Source: Pseudonocardiales bacterium (GTDB lineage Bacteria; Actinomycetota; Actinomycetes; Mycobacteriales; Jatrophihabitantaceae). From it: DNA of 9,569 nt. This document shows, in pieces, positions 1 to 9,537 of this stretch. How positions within the stretch are numbered: the first letter of the stretch is position 1; each line of letters begins with the position of its first letter. The DNA lies in contig JAVEEO010000460.1 of NCBI GenBank assembly GCA_030840415.1, positions 1 to 9,569 of the forward strand, written 5' to 3'. The notes under the pieces were generated by a model. The model saw only the letters and a program-made list of their open reading frames with translations. It was not told the origin of the DNA and made no database searches. Made by a program: the position numbers and the translations under genes.

Positions 1-519
1 GGCCCTGTAGAGGAGCGGCTGTTCCGTGCCGTCAACCGGCTGCCGGACGGGTGCTACCTGCCCGCCTGGGTCCTGATGCAGGCAGGCAATCTCGCGGCGG
101 TGCCGGTGGCTGCCGGGTGCGCGGTACTGGCCGGACGCGACAGGCTGGCCGTACGGATGGCGCTGGCCGGTGTCAGTACCTGGACGTTGTCCAAGCTGAT
201 CAAGCGGAGCTACCGCCGTCCCCGGCCGCCGGCGCTGATCGAGGATGCCCGCAGCCGTGGGCCGGAGCCTTCCGGGCTCGGCTACGTCTCCGGTCATGCC
301 GGAATCGCGGTAGCGATCGGCGCCGCTGGCTGGGGATACCTGGACACACCTGGACGGCTCGCCTTGCTGATGATGGTGCCGACAGTCGGACTGTGCCGGA
401 TCTATGTCGGTGCCCACCTGCCCCTGGATGTCGTGGGCGGCGCGGCTCTGGGGCTCACCGCCGATGCGATCTTCGCCGGCTTGCTGCCAGCACCGGTCGG
501 CGGTCTCCGATACCGGTGA
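1..519 (+). CDS. PAP2-family phosphatase, 5'-truncated by window edge
   Basis: The reading frame is open from the first base, so only the last 172 residues are visible and the true start lies outside. All three signature motifs of the PAP2 / lipid phosphate phosphatase superfamily are present, numbered from the first in-window codon: KxxxxxxRP at K68-R75-P76, SGH at 97-99, and RxxxxxHxxxD at R133, H139, D143. The two His and the Arg residues are the expected phosphohistidine catalytic set. Hydrophobic stretches between the motifs fit a membrane enzyme that removes phosphate from lipid phosphates such as undecaprenyl pyrophosphate or phosphatidate. The substrate cannot be told from sequence. 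The leading segment (VNRLPD, then MQAGN) resembles PAP2 domains that sit at the C-terminal end of larger membrane proteins, so the full gene may be a fusion. A hairpin overlaps its stop codon, so it probably forms the end of an upstream transcription unit. Family call firm; exact role uncertain. Confidence 0.88.
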   Translation, partial: GPVEERLFRAVNRLPDGCYLPAWVLMQAGNLAAVPVAAGCAVLAGRDRLAVRMALAGVSTWTLSKLIKRSYRRPRPPALIEDARSRGPEPSGLGYVSGHAGIAVAIGAAGWGYLDTPGRLALLMMVPTVGLCRIYVGAHLPLDVVGGAALGLTADAIFAGLLPAPVGGLRYR

Positions 520-540
520 GCCTGATGCCGCCTCACCGGT
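512..540 (+). terminator. Perfect 9-bp hairpin over the PAP2 stop codon
   Basis: ACCGGTGAG at 512-520 is the exact reverse complement of CTCACCGGT at 532-540, with an 11-nt loop. The left arm contains the stop codon (517-519). No T-run follows, so this is not a canonical intrinsic terminator, but such hairpins commonly end transcripts or protect 3' ends in high-GC actinobacteria. It separates the phosphatase from the promoter region of the stress-protein gene. Confidence 0.45.
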
Positions 541-547
541 CTCGTCA

Positions 548-561
548 GGGCCATAGGTCAC
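548..561 (-). promoter_or_regulatory. Candidate DevR/DosR-type box (distal)
   Basis: Read on the minus strand this is GTGACCTATGGCCC. It matches 11 of 14 positions of the consensus shared by the sites in this window (GGGACCTTCGGCCC), and read on the plus strand 10 of 14 of the published mycobacterial DosR core GGGACTWWAGTCCC. It lies 113 bases upstream of the universal stress protein ATG and about 54 bases, centre to centre, upstream of a stronger second site. Paired boxes are common at DosR promoters. Binding is inferred from pattern and position only. Confidence 0.35.
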
Positions 562-601
562 CAGCCCCGGTTGCGGTTCCGGTGCCGCCGAGCGGTGATC
601 A

Positions 602-615
602 GGGACCTTGGCCCC
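602..615 (+). promoter_or_regulatory. Candidate DevR/DosR-type box (proximal)
   Basis: GGGACCTTGGCCCC is an imperfect palindrome that matches 11 of 14 positions of the mycobacterial DosR core GGGACTWWAGTCCC, with an intact GGGAC left half. Its centre is about 65 bases upstream of the stress-protein ATG at 674, where an activator that works near the -35 region would sit. No convincing -10 hexamer can be picked out between the box and the gene. Confidence 0.5.
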
Positions 616-660
616 TACGCGACGGCACGCCCGGGCGGTGGACTGGTCACGTCCGGGACC

Positions 661-669
661 GGGGGAGGG
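661..669 (+). promoter_or_regulatory. Ribosome binding site fixing the 674 start
   Basis: The purine-rich GGGGGAGGG ends 4 nt before ATG 674. The reading frame is open for at least 22 more codons upstream, but those encode an Arg-rich stretch unlike this family, whereas the fold's first strand begins five residues after ATG 674. The binding site therefore selects 674. Confidence 0.7.
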
Positions 670-673
670 CGTC

Positions 674-1591
674 ATGAACACGCCTCAGATCGTGGTGGGG
701 ATCGACGGCTCGCGGGCCGCCGAACGAGCGATGCTGTGGGCGGCCGAGGAGGCCGGCCGGCGTGGTGCGCGATTGCTGATCGCGCACGCCGGAGATGTCG
801 ACTCGAACGCCGGCACGGCGGGGCCGACCGATTACGCCCGGGCGCTGATGGTCGACGCGCAAACGGCTGTGGACGACTCGGGGATCGGCTGCGAGGTCGC
901 AACCTTCCTCGACGACGAGGAACCGGTGCGATTGCTGAGCCGGCTGAGCAGGCAGGCCCAACTCGTCGTGGTCGGTTCACACGGCGTGGGCCGGCTGGCC
1001 GGAGCCTTCCTGGGCAAAGCCGCCTACCGCGTCGCGACGCACGCCCACTGCCCGGTCGCCCTGGTCCCTGCCGCTTGGGAGCCAGCGGGAGCGGCACAGC
1101 CGGTGGTGGTGGGGGTCTCGGCGACCCCGGCGGCCTCGAGTGCGCTCGACTACGCCTTCGCCGAGGCCGAGCTCCGAGGCGTACCGCTGACAGCGGTTCG
1201 CAGTTGGTGCCGGGCGGACTGGAGTCCAGCATCGCCGACCGCTCTCTACGAGAGCGGTGACCGGTTCGAGAACAGGCAGGCAGAGCGTGCGCAGTTGATC
1301 CTCCGGCCGTTCCTGGACGCGCACCCGTCGGTCGAGGTGGCCACCGTGGTGACGGGTGAGCCGATCGAGGACGCGCTGCTGTCGGCGGCGCGGGAGGCCG
1401 ATCAGCTGATCGTGGGATGCCGTTCGCGCAGCGGGCGCCGGCAGTCACGGCTGGGCTGGACCACCTCCCGGTTGATGCACGAATCACCCTGCCCGGTCAT
1501 CGTGATCGGCCCCCCGAGTTCGACCTCCGTCACCACCACCCAGCTGAGCGCGGTCGGTTCGCCCGCACCGGCGTCGGGGCGCGAACGGTGA
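674..1591 (+). CDS. Universal stress protein, tandem UspA domains
   Basis: A 305-residue protein with two UspA domains, about residues 4-132 and 143-279. This is the size and layout of the mycobacterial Rv2623/Rv1996/Rv2005c group, which are DosR-regulon members. Domain 1 opens with strand IVVGIDGS (Asp11 is the usual nucleotide-contacting acid) and has the ATP-binding signature G101-x2-G104-x9-G114, but with Lys115 where Ser/Thr is usual. Domain 2 has the degenerate form G248-x2-S251-x9-G261-W262, so ATP binding there is doubtful. Family members are cytosolic, bind ATP and affect growth arrest and stress survival; the specific role here is inferred. Two candidate DevR-type boxes lie upstream. 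A second, broken gene of the same family follows directly on the same strand. The short tail after residue 280 is low complexity. Confidence 0.9.
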   Translation: MNTPQIVVGIDGSRAAERAMLWAAEEAGRRGARLLIAHAGDVDSNAGTAGPTDYARALMVDAQTAVDDSGIGCEVATFLDDEEPVRLLSRLSRQAQLVVVGSHGVGRLAGAFLGKAAYRVATHAHCPVALVPAAWEPAGAAQPVVVGVSATPAASSALDYAFAEAELRGVPLTAVRSWCRADWSPASPTALYESGDRFENRQAERAQLILRPFLDAHPSVEVATVVTGEPIEDALLSAAREADQLIVGCRSRSGRRQSRLGWTTSRLMHESPCPVIVIGPPSSTSVTTTQLSAVGSPAPASGRER

Positions 1592-1651
1592 GGCGGCGAC
1601 GCCGAGCCGCCGATCGGGAGTGGGAGCGTCGACGAGGCCGAGGCCCGCGTC

Positions 1652-2536
1652 GTGGTCGGCATCGCCGATCCGGAGATCGACGCGGCGGCGCTGCCCTGGG
1701 CAGCGATCGAGGCACGATTGCTCGAAGTACCGCTACTGATCGTGCACGCCGCCGTCCGGATGCCGAGGATGGAACGAAGCCTGGCCGCGCACCCTGCCGG
1801 CACCGGCGCCGTGACGCAGGCCGACATCGCAGCCAGGTCAGTGATAGCAGAGGCGATCCGGCACGTCCGGGCGATCAGCCCGCCGGAGCTGCCGGTTTCC
1901 GGCGAGGTCGCCGACGGCACTCCGGCCGCCGTCCTGCTCCGGATGGCGGCACAGGCCCGGATGATCGTGCTCGGCTCGCGCCGGTTGGGCGGGTGGGGCT
2001 CCTTCCTGCTCGGTTCGAACGGGCGAGCTGCCCGGTGATCCTGGTGCGCGCCGTGCCGTCCGTCGACGGCGGCAGCCGAGTGGTGGTGGGAGTGGATTGC
2101 GAGGAGGACGCAGTGCTCTCCTTCGCATTCGGCTATGCCCACCGCCATCATGCCGGGCTCGCGGCGGTGACGTGCTGGAAGCCGGACCTGCTGGACCCCA
2201 CCAGCTTGCTGGAGGAGACAGCCGTGGCCGAACGGGCAGCCGTCACCGGGCTGTTGGAGCAGCGGCTTCGGCCGTGGCGGCAACTGTTTCCCGACGTGCC
2301 CGTACTGGCCATGGTTCCCAAGCGCTGGCCCGTCGAGGGCCTGGTCTCGGCCGCGCTGGATCAGCGGTTGCTGGTCGTCGGGCGACGTGGGCAGTCATCC
2401 GATCAGCGGGCCGTTGCTCGGTGCGGTCAACCTGGGGGTGCTGCACCGTTGCCAGTGCCCGGTGGCGATCGTGCCGGTGGTTGCCACCGCACCGGCGGCC
2501 GGCCGCGCCGCCGAGGCGATTGCGCACCACTCCTGA
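1652..2536 (+). pseudogene. Broken tandem universal stress protein (two frame disruptions)
   Basis: Two UspA domains are recognisable but split between frames. Domain 1 (VVVGIAD strand, LGSRRLGGWGSFLLGS signature) reads in one frame to 2017 and then hits a stop at 2038. Its CPVILVR strand continues from 2029 in the frame one base back. Only 11 nt separate the GS codons (2012-2017) from the CPV codons; the other UspA domains in this window have exactly ten residues (30 nt) there, so 19 nt appear to be missing. Domain 2 (RVVVGVDCEED onward) reads to 2409. One surplus base in the GGG at 2408-2410 then shifts it back; skipping it restores G-x2-G-x9-G and the CPVAIVPV strand, ending at the stop 2534-2536. 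No ATG, GTG or TTG lies in frame between the upstream stop (1591) and GTG 1652, which starts inside the first strand, so the start may be damaged too. Expressed as is, it would give only a truncated first domain. Confidence 0.78.
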
Positions 2537-2566
2537 CCCGGGGCGGGCGGGCCGGCCGCGTCCCGG

Positions 2567-3568
2567 TCAGCCGGCGTGCAGCACGGCAGCACCGCTGAAG
2601 CGGCCGTGCGCGAGATCAGCCAGCGCCCGATCGGCCTGGCTCATCGGATAGGGGCGAGTCGTCGCTCGGATGCCGAATCGCTGCACCAGTCCGAGGAACT
2701 TCTCGCCGTCGTGCCGGGTGTTGGCCGTCACGCTGCGCAGCACCTTCTCCCCGAACAGCTCGACGTCGTAGCGAATCCGCTCGATGTCGCTGAGCCAGAT
2801 GCCGGCAACCGCCAAGGTGGCGCCGCGATCGAGGGCTCGCAGGGCAACCGGCACCAGGTCACCGGCCGGGGCGAACAGGATCGCCCCGTCCAGAGCTTCC
2901 GGCGGTTGGTCAGTGGCGCCGGCAACCGAGTCGACACCGAGTTCGGCAGCCAACCGCGCGTTGTGCTCGCCGCGGGTCAGCACGTGCACCCTCATTCCGA
3001 GATGAAGGGCGAGTTGCGCGGTGAGGTGGGCGCTGCCGCCGAACCCGTAGATGCCCAGCCGTCCGCCGGGCGGCACCGCGGCGGTCAGCAGGGCGCGATA
3101 GCCGATGATGCCGGCGCACAACAGCGGGGCCGCCTGCTCGTCGGCGATCCCGGAGGGCAACCGGTAGCAGAATCGTTCGTCGGCGATGCAGTAGTCGGCG
3201 TAACCGCCGTCGACGTCCCAGCCGGTGAACCGGGGGCTCAGGCAGAGGTTTTCCCGTCCGGTGCGGCAGAACCGGCAGCTCTGGTCGGTCGCGGCCAACC
3301 AGGCCACGCCGATCCGGTCGCCCGGCGCGAACCGGGTGCATCCCGGACCGCAGGCCTGCACCACGCCGACGACCTCGTGCCCCGGCGTCACCGATGGTCG
3401 CCGGGGAGCGAGGTCACCCTCAGCCAGGTGCAGATCGGTGCGGCAGACCCCGCAACAGGAAACTCGGACCAGGAGTTCGCCCGGCCCGGGAAGTGGAGCC
3501 GGTCTCTCGAGCCGTCGTAACGGATTCCCGTCGATGGCACCCGGCCGGTCCACCACCCAGGCCAGCAC
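2567..3568 (-). CDS. Zinc-dependent alcohol dehydrogenase, AdhA-like
   Basis: A 333-residue medium-chain dehydrogenase. The catalytic zinc ligands are visible: C42 (GVCRTDLH), H64-E65 (GHEVVG) and C151 (LLCAGIIGYRAL). A Rossmann glycine motif, GFGGSA, lies at 175-180. The TGWDVDGGYADY segment and the overall length resemble the mycobacterial AdhA (Rv1862) subgroup; it would oxidise an alcohol or reduce an aldehyde with NAD(P), substrate unknown. The structural-zinc lobe is atypical: C98, C101 and C109 are present, but the position of the first Cys is Asp95. The GTG start at 3568 is forced, because an in-frame stop lies at 3584-3586 and no other start codon intervenes except a CTG. The start is 2 nt after the DUF4389 stop, implying translational coupling as the last gene of a three-gene operon. 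It converges with the broken stress-protein gene, leaving a 30-nt GC-rich gap. Confidence 0.92.
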   Translation of the reverse strand: MLAWVVDRPGAIDGNPLRRLERPAPLPGPGELLVRVSCCGVCRTDLHLAEGDLAPRRPSVTPGHEVVGVVQACGPGCTRFAPGDRIGVAWLAATDQSCRFCRTGRENLCLSPRFTGWDVDGGYADYCIADERFCYRLPSGIADEQAAPLLCAGIIGYRALLTAAVPPGGRLGIYGFGGSAHLTAQLALHLGMRVHVLTRGEHNARLAAELGVDSVAGATDQPPEALDGAILFAPAGDLVPVALRALDRGATLAVAGIWLSDIERIRYDVELFGEKVLRSVTANTRHDGEKFLGLVQRFGIRATTRPYPMSQADRALADLAHGRFSGAAVLHAG

Positions 3569-3570
3569 CC

Positions 3571-4296
3571 TCAGCGCACCCGCTCAGGTGTCGGCGTGTT
3601 CACCGGCGACGTCGGCAGGACCGGAGCCGGCGTCGGGCGAGCCGGATCGGGACCGCCGTTGTCCAGCCGGAACGGCGGATACGCATCGGTCAGCAGCGCC
3701 ACATAGGCCAGTACCCGGAAGCACCATCGGTTCAACCCCATCAGGAAGTCGAACAGCGGACGTGGGTAGCTGCCGGTCACCGCGAGAATGACGGCTGCCA
3801 CGATGGCCAGGATGGCGATCAGGCCGCCGCCACCGAAGGTCCGCCAGCCCTCGTTCGAGCCGAATCCCCAGCCGCCGGCGAACACCGCCACGATGATCAG
3901 GTGCGGCAGCGCGAGCAGCCACCACTTGACCAGTACCAGCCCCCGGGACAACCGCTCCGGGTAGTCGACGGTGAAGGTCGCCGGGTAGGAAGGGTCATCG
4001 GCCAGGCTGAAGGGCGGGTACCGATCGGTGGCGAATGCACCGTTGGCGTAGAAGCTGACCCGCCACGTCCAGCGCATCACGCCGACCGCGTAGTCGAACA
4101 GGGATCTCGGATAGCGGCCGGTGAACAGGATCGCAAATCCGGAGATCACCGTGGTCACCACCAGGGCGAGCCACAGGAAGACCAGCACGATGAAGTGCGG
4201 TATGGCCAGAAGCCACTTGACCAACCACAGCCAACGGCTCAATGGCTGATCGAGCTCACCGCTCAGCCGTGCGGGGTAGTACGCCTCGGTGACCAT
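3571..4296 (-). CDS. DUF4389 membrane protein with internal duplication
   Basis: A 241-residue membrane protein of the DUF4389 family, function unknown. It is an internal tandem duplication: residues about 7-98 and 112-211 share the order YPxRLS, LVKWxLLAxPHxI, a hydrophobic span, GxYPRxLFDxxxGxxRWxxRV, then TDxYPPFxL (first copy ATDRYPPFSL). Strong hydrophobic segments at about 26-58 and 122-175 suggest three or four membrane spans, and a Pro-rich tail follows residue 212. The start at ATG 4296 is supported by GGAAAGGA ten bases upstream. It follows the universal stress protein by 43 nt and ends 2 nt before the alcohol dehydrogenase, so the three probably form one transcript. Co-transcription with stress and redox genes hints at a role in envelope adaptation, but this is only inference. 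Confidence 0.88.
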   Translation of the reverse strand: MVTEAYYPARLSGELDQPLSRWLWLVKWLLAIPHFIVLVFLWLALVVTTVISGFAILFTGRYPRSLFDYAVGVMRWTWRVSFYANGAFATDRYPPFSLADDPSYPATFTVDYPERLSRGLVLVKWWLLALPHLIIVAVFAGGWGFGSNEGWRTFGGGGLIAILAIVAAVILAVTGSYPRPLFDFLMGLNRWCFRVLAYVALLTDAYPPFRLDNGGPDPARPTPAPVLPTSPVNTPTPERVR

Positions 4297-4306
4297 GGCA
4301 TGTCAG

Positions 4307-4314
4307 TCCTTTCC
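4307..4314 (-). promoter_or_regulatory. Strong ribosome binding site for the DUF4389 gene
   Basis: On the minus strand GGAAAGGA stands 10 nt before the ATG at 4296. It is one of the best Shine-Dalgarno matches in the window and settles the start of the membrane protein. Confidence 0.7.
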
Positions 4315-4339
4315 ATACTTTCTGCAGGTGATCCTGGAT

Positions 4340-5296
4340 TCAGTAGGCGATCAAGCCCGAAGGCAGCGGCTGCTCGGCCCGGTCGACCTCGGTGGTGGCT
4401 GCCGGTTCCTCGGCAAGCACCGCCTCGCCTACCACGGCGACGGTGCTCGGAGTGCGGTGCAGCGCTCCGCTGATCACCGACCCGAGGGTTGCGGGCAGGT
4501 ACCGGCCGTGCCGGTGCTGTCCCAGCACCAGCAGGTCCGAGGGCCGGCAGAACTCGCTGAGCACTCCGACCGGCTGGCCGGCCAGCACCACCGGGTTGAG
4601 GTCGAGGTCGGTGCACTGCGGGGCAACAGCGGCCAGCAGAGCCGAGATGCGCCGGCTTTCACGGGCGATCCGCACTGCTGGTACCGCGGATTCCGGGTCC
4701 TCGACAGCGCCGCGGAGATGTGGCCAGCGCGGCGGTTGCCAGGCGTGCACCACCCGAAGACCGGCCTGGTTCAGCCGCGCCTCGCTGATCCCGAACTCCA
4801 ACGCGCGCATCGACGTCGGCCGGTCACCGAAGGCAACGACCACCCGCTCGATCGGCCTGCCCGCCCCGGCGCCGTCCGGAGCCACCGCAACCACCGGATT
4901 GTGCGCATGCGCCATCACCGACTGGCTCAGCGAGCCGACCAGGTGGGCGGCAATGGCGCCCCTGCCCTGCCGGCCGAGCACCGTCAGGACGCAGTTGGCC
5001 GACATCGAGACCAGGGCACGGTGCGGACTGCCGAGGATCAACCGGCCACGCACCTTGATCGTGGGATCGAGGCTGCGAGCCCGAGCTACCGCATGGTCGA
5101 GGATCGGCCGGGCGAGTTCGCGCAGCCCCTGCCTGATGTTCGGTGTGGTGGTCCACAGGCCTGCCGCGATTTCGCTGACATGCACCAGAAGCACCCCGCA
5201 GTCCCTGCGGCGCGCCTCGGCCATCGCCCAGTCGACGGCAGCCTTGGAATGAGGCGAGCCGTCGACTCCGACGAGAATCTCTTCCGCGTGCGTCAT
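4340..5296 (-). CDS. Universal stress protein, tandem UspA domains
   Basis: A 318-residue protein with two UspA domains (about 5-140 and 149-291) and a Glu/Pro-containing tail of about 28 residues. Domain 1 has ILVGVDGS with Asp12 and a full ATP-binding signature G108-x2-G111-x9-G121-S122. Domain 2 has G259-x2-R262-x9-G272-S273, with Arg replacing the second Gly. Its strongest resemblance is to actinobacterial DosR-regulon stress proteins. Two starts are possible: GTG at 5305 (321 residues) and ATG at 5296. ATG is chosen because AGGTGAG stands 8 nt before it, while that same sequence overlaps the GTG. It is the first gene of the minus-strand operon that continues with DUF4389 and the alcohol dehydrogenase. 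A candidate DevR-type box lies 74 bases upstream. The divergent ATPase remnant shares this upstream region. Confidence 0.9.
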   Translation of the reverse strand: MTHAEEILVGVDGSPHSKAAVDWAMAEARRRDCGVLLVHVSEIAAGLWTTTPNIRQGLRELARPILDHAVARARSLDPTIKVRGRLILGSPHRALVSMSANCVLTVLGRQGRGAIAAHLVGSLSQSVMAHAHNPVVAVAPDGAGAGRPIERVVVAFGDRPTSMRALEFGISEARLNQAGLRVVHAWQPPRWPHLRGAVEDPESAVPAVRIARESRRISALLAAVAPQCTDLDLNPVVLAGQPVGVLSEFCRPSDLLVLGQHRHGRYLPATLGSVISGALHRTPSTVAVVGEAVLAEEPAATTEVDRAEQPLPSGLIAY

Positions 5297-5304
5297 GGGG
5301 CTCA

Positions 5305-5311
5305 CTCACCT
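5305..5311 (-). promoter_or_regulatory. Ribosome binding site choosing ATG 5296 over GTG 5305
   Basis: The minus strand reads AGGTGAG here, 8 nt before ATG 5296. The alternative GTG start (5303-5305) overlaps its last base, so ribosomes guided by this site would start at 5296. Confidence 0.55.
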
Positions 5312-5368
5312 GTCACGTGCTCAATCGATCTCGCCATCGATGATCCGGCCGTGGACTCGATGCGGTAA

Positions 5369-6320
5369 GAGGCCGAAAGTCCCTGTCTGCCGGGGCCCGG
5401 CCAGAACACGGAGGTCGACTCCGCCAGCGGTCTGGGCGAGGTCGAGGCAAGCCGGAGACTGGCCGCGGGCGGGCGCAATCAACTGAACGCCACGACCGAA
5501 CGCCGGATGCTGGCTACGGTCTGGGAGCAGGTCATCGATCGGGTCATCCTCGTGCTGCTCGTCGCAGCCATCCTCACCCTGGCCGTCGGCGACCTGGCCG
5601 ACATGGCTGTCATTCTCGCGGTGATCGTCCTGAACACCACGCTGGGCACGGCACAACAGCTCCGCTCGGACCGGGCGCTGGCTGCGCTGTCCGCGATGAC
5701 CGCGCGGCGGGCCACAGTGTTGCGCGACGGTCGGCTACGCGACATCGACGCCGGCGAGGTGGTGGTCGGCGGCCTCGTCGAACTGACCGCCGGTGACATC
5801 GTGCCCGCCGATGCGGTGATCGACCGGTGCGAGTCGTTCACGGTGGATGAGTCGATGCTGACCGGGGAATCGGTTCCGGTCGGCAAGGAAACCGGTGATG
5901 GCATCCTTGCCGGCTCAGTGGTGACCCGCGGGCGGGCGCACGCTCTGGTGATCGCGACTGCCCACGCCACCATGATGGGCGGAATAGCACACAGCCTGCA
6001 CAGTCAACCCGCGTCCGGCACCCCCTGCAGGTGCAACTGTCGGATCTGGGACGCCGGCTTGCCATCGGAGCCAGCCTGACCGCGGTGATCGTGATCGGCC
6101 TGAACCTGTGGATAGGCCGGGGGTGGGAGACGAGCCTGGTGCTGGGCATCAGCCTGGCGGTGGCCGCGATTCCCGAATCGCTGCCAGCGGTGGTCACGCT
6201 GTCGCTGGCACTGGCCGGGCGCGCCCTCGCCGGGGGCCGCAAGCTGTCAGCGGTGGAGGCACTCGGATCGATCAGCGTGCTGGCCATGGACAAGACCGGA
6301 ACGCTGACCGAGGGGCGGTC
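5369..6320 (+). pseudogene. P-type cation ATPase, N-terminal remnant
   Basis: The first third of a P2-type (Ca2+/cation, CtpF-like) transport ATPase. The N-terminal cation ATPase segment (GLGEVEASRRLAAGG, then NQL) is followed by two membrane spans, an actuator domain with TGES at 5861-5872, further spans with PESLP at 6172-6186, and the phosphorylation motif DKTGT at 6289-6303 (Asp codon 6289-6291). Three defects are visible. No ATG, GTG or TTG precedes ATG 5507 in the open frame, although homology begins about 30 residues earlier. The frame shifts at a run of five C (6021-6025), where a sixth C would restore ACC-CCC-CTG continuity. ATPase similarity stops just after DKTGTLTEGR at about 6320, so the nucleotide-binding domain and later transmembrane segments are missing. 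It cannot make a working pump. CtpF is a DosR-regulon gene in Mycobacterium tuberculosis, which suits the locus. Confidence 0.85.
5370..5383 (-). promoter_or_regulatory. Candidate DevR/DosR-type box, stress-protein operon
   Basis: Read on the minus strand this is GGGACTTTCGGCCT. It matches 11 of 14 positions of the mycobacterial DosR core on the plus strand and 12 of 14 of the consensus shared within this window. It sits 74 bases upstream of ATG 5296, similar to the other boxes here. It also lies in the upstream region of the divergent ATPase remnant, so it may once have served both directions. No clear -10 hexamer was found. Confidence 0.5.
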
Positions 6321-6334
6321 GGGACCTTCGACTC
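6321..6334 (+). promoter_or_regulatory. Candidate DevR/DosR-type box before DUF1918 gene
   Basis: GGGACCTTCGACTC has an intact GGGAC left half, matches 10 of 14 positions of the mycobacterial DosR core and 12 of 14 of the consensus seen within this window. It is 92 bases upstream of the DUF1918 ATG at 6426 and begins almost exactly where similarity to the ATPase ends, suggesting that the DUF1918 gene carries its own promoter. Confidence 0.42.
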
Positions 6335-6415
6335 ATGACAGGCAACCGGGCCGGTCAGCAGGATGGGCCTACGCGAGGTCAGCCGAGCCCACCGCTGGTG
6401 GGTGGGCGAGTGTTC

Positions 6416-6420
6416 GGAGG
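6416..6420 (+). promoter_or_regulatory. Ribosome binding site for DUF1918 gene
   Basis: GGAGG stands 5 nt before ATG 6426. The frame is open further upstream to 6363, but this site and the family's short N-terminus favour 6426. Confidence 0.7.
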
Positions 6421-6425
6421 CGACA

Positions 6426-6704
6426 ATGGCAAGCACCGGTGACTGGCTCCTGGTCCGGGCGCGCACGGACTCCACGCATGGCCGGCGAGGCCAGATCCTG
6501 CAAGTCCGCGGAGACCACGGTGGGCCGCCCTACCTGGTTCACTGGGCTGACACCGGTGCGCAGGCACTGGTCTTTCCGGGCCCGGACGCCCAGGTGCTGA
6601 CCGAGGCTGAGATCTCCGAGTTGGACCGCCAGCAGGAGCAGCGGATCGGCCGCGTGCAGCAGGAGATCTCGGCGTCCCAGAGCGCTGCCTCCGCCCGCGG
6701 CTGA
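6426..6704 (+). CDS. DUF1918 protein, Rv0569/Rv2302-like
   Basis: A small soluble protein of 92 residues. It carries the DUF1918 pattern: GDWLLVRA near the start, GQILQVRG, GGPPYLVHW and VFPGPDAQVL, followed by a charged, probably helical tail (EISELDRQQEQRIGRVQQEI). Rv0569 of Mycobacterium tuberculosis has the same length and order and is a DosR-regulon gene; its biochemical function is unknown. The domain is thought to be an SH3-like small barrel, which is family knowledge and not visible here. The gene is intact with a good ribosome binding site and a candidate DevR-type box upstream. It lies between the head and tail remnants of a P-type ATPase, which is unusual. Confidence 0.88.
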   Translation: MASTGDWLLVRARTDSTHGRRGQILQVRGDHGGPPYLVHWADTGAQALVFPGPDAQVLTEAEISELDRQQEQRIGRVQQEISASQSAASARG

Positions 6705-9461
<2,757 letters not shown>

Positions 9462-9523
9462 GACGGTTCCCCCAGCGGTTGTACCGACCACGCCAGCCTC
9501 GCCGACGCCGGCACCGCCGGGCA

Positions 9524-9537
9524 GGCCCGAAGGTCAC
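9524..9537 (-). promoter_or_regulatory. Candidate DevR/DosR-type box before nitroreductase
   Basis: On the minus strand this reads GTGACCTTCGGGCC, 12 of 14 positions of the consensus shared within the window but only 9 of 14 of the mycobacterial core. It lies 63 bases upstream of ATG 9461, the same sort of distance as for the other genes. A further partial copy, GGACCTTCGGCC at 9558-9569, is cut by the window edge. Confidence 0.35.

Noticed and set aside
639..656. GGAC and GTCC half-sites just before the first stress-protein gene
   Set aside because: The spacing between halves is three bases longer than in the DosR palindrome.
2537..2566. Intrinsic bidirectional terminator between convergent genes
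   Set aside because: Only a 5-bp outer stem (CCGGG with CCCGG) and no T-run; any GC-rich gap of this size gives similar pairing.
1417..2598. Single long plus-strand frame across both stress-protein genes
   Set aside because: Only about 2020-2409 of it reads as UspA sequence; the rest is Arg-rich shadow of neighbouring frames.
6015..6030. Phase-variable switch at the C run of the ATPase
   Set aside because: Five bases is too short for efficient slippage, and the gene is otherwise destroyed.
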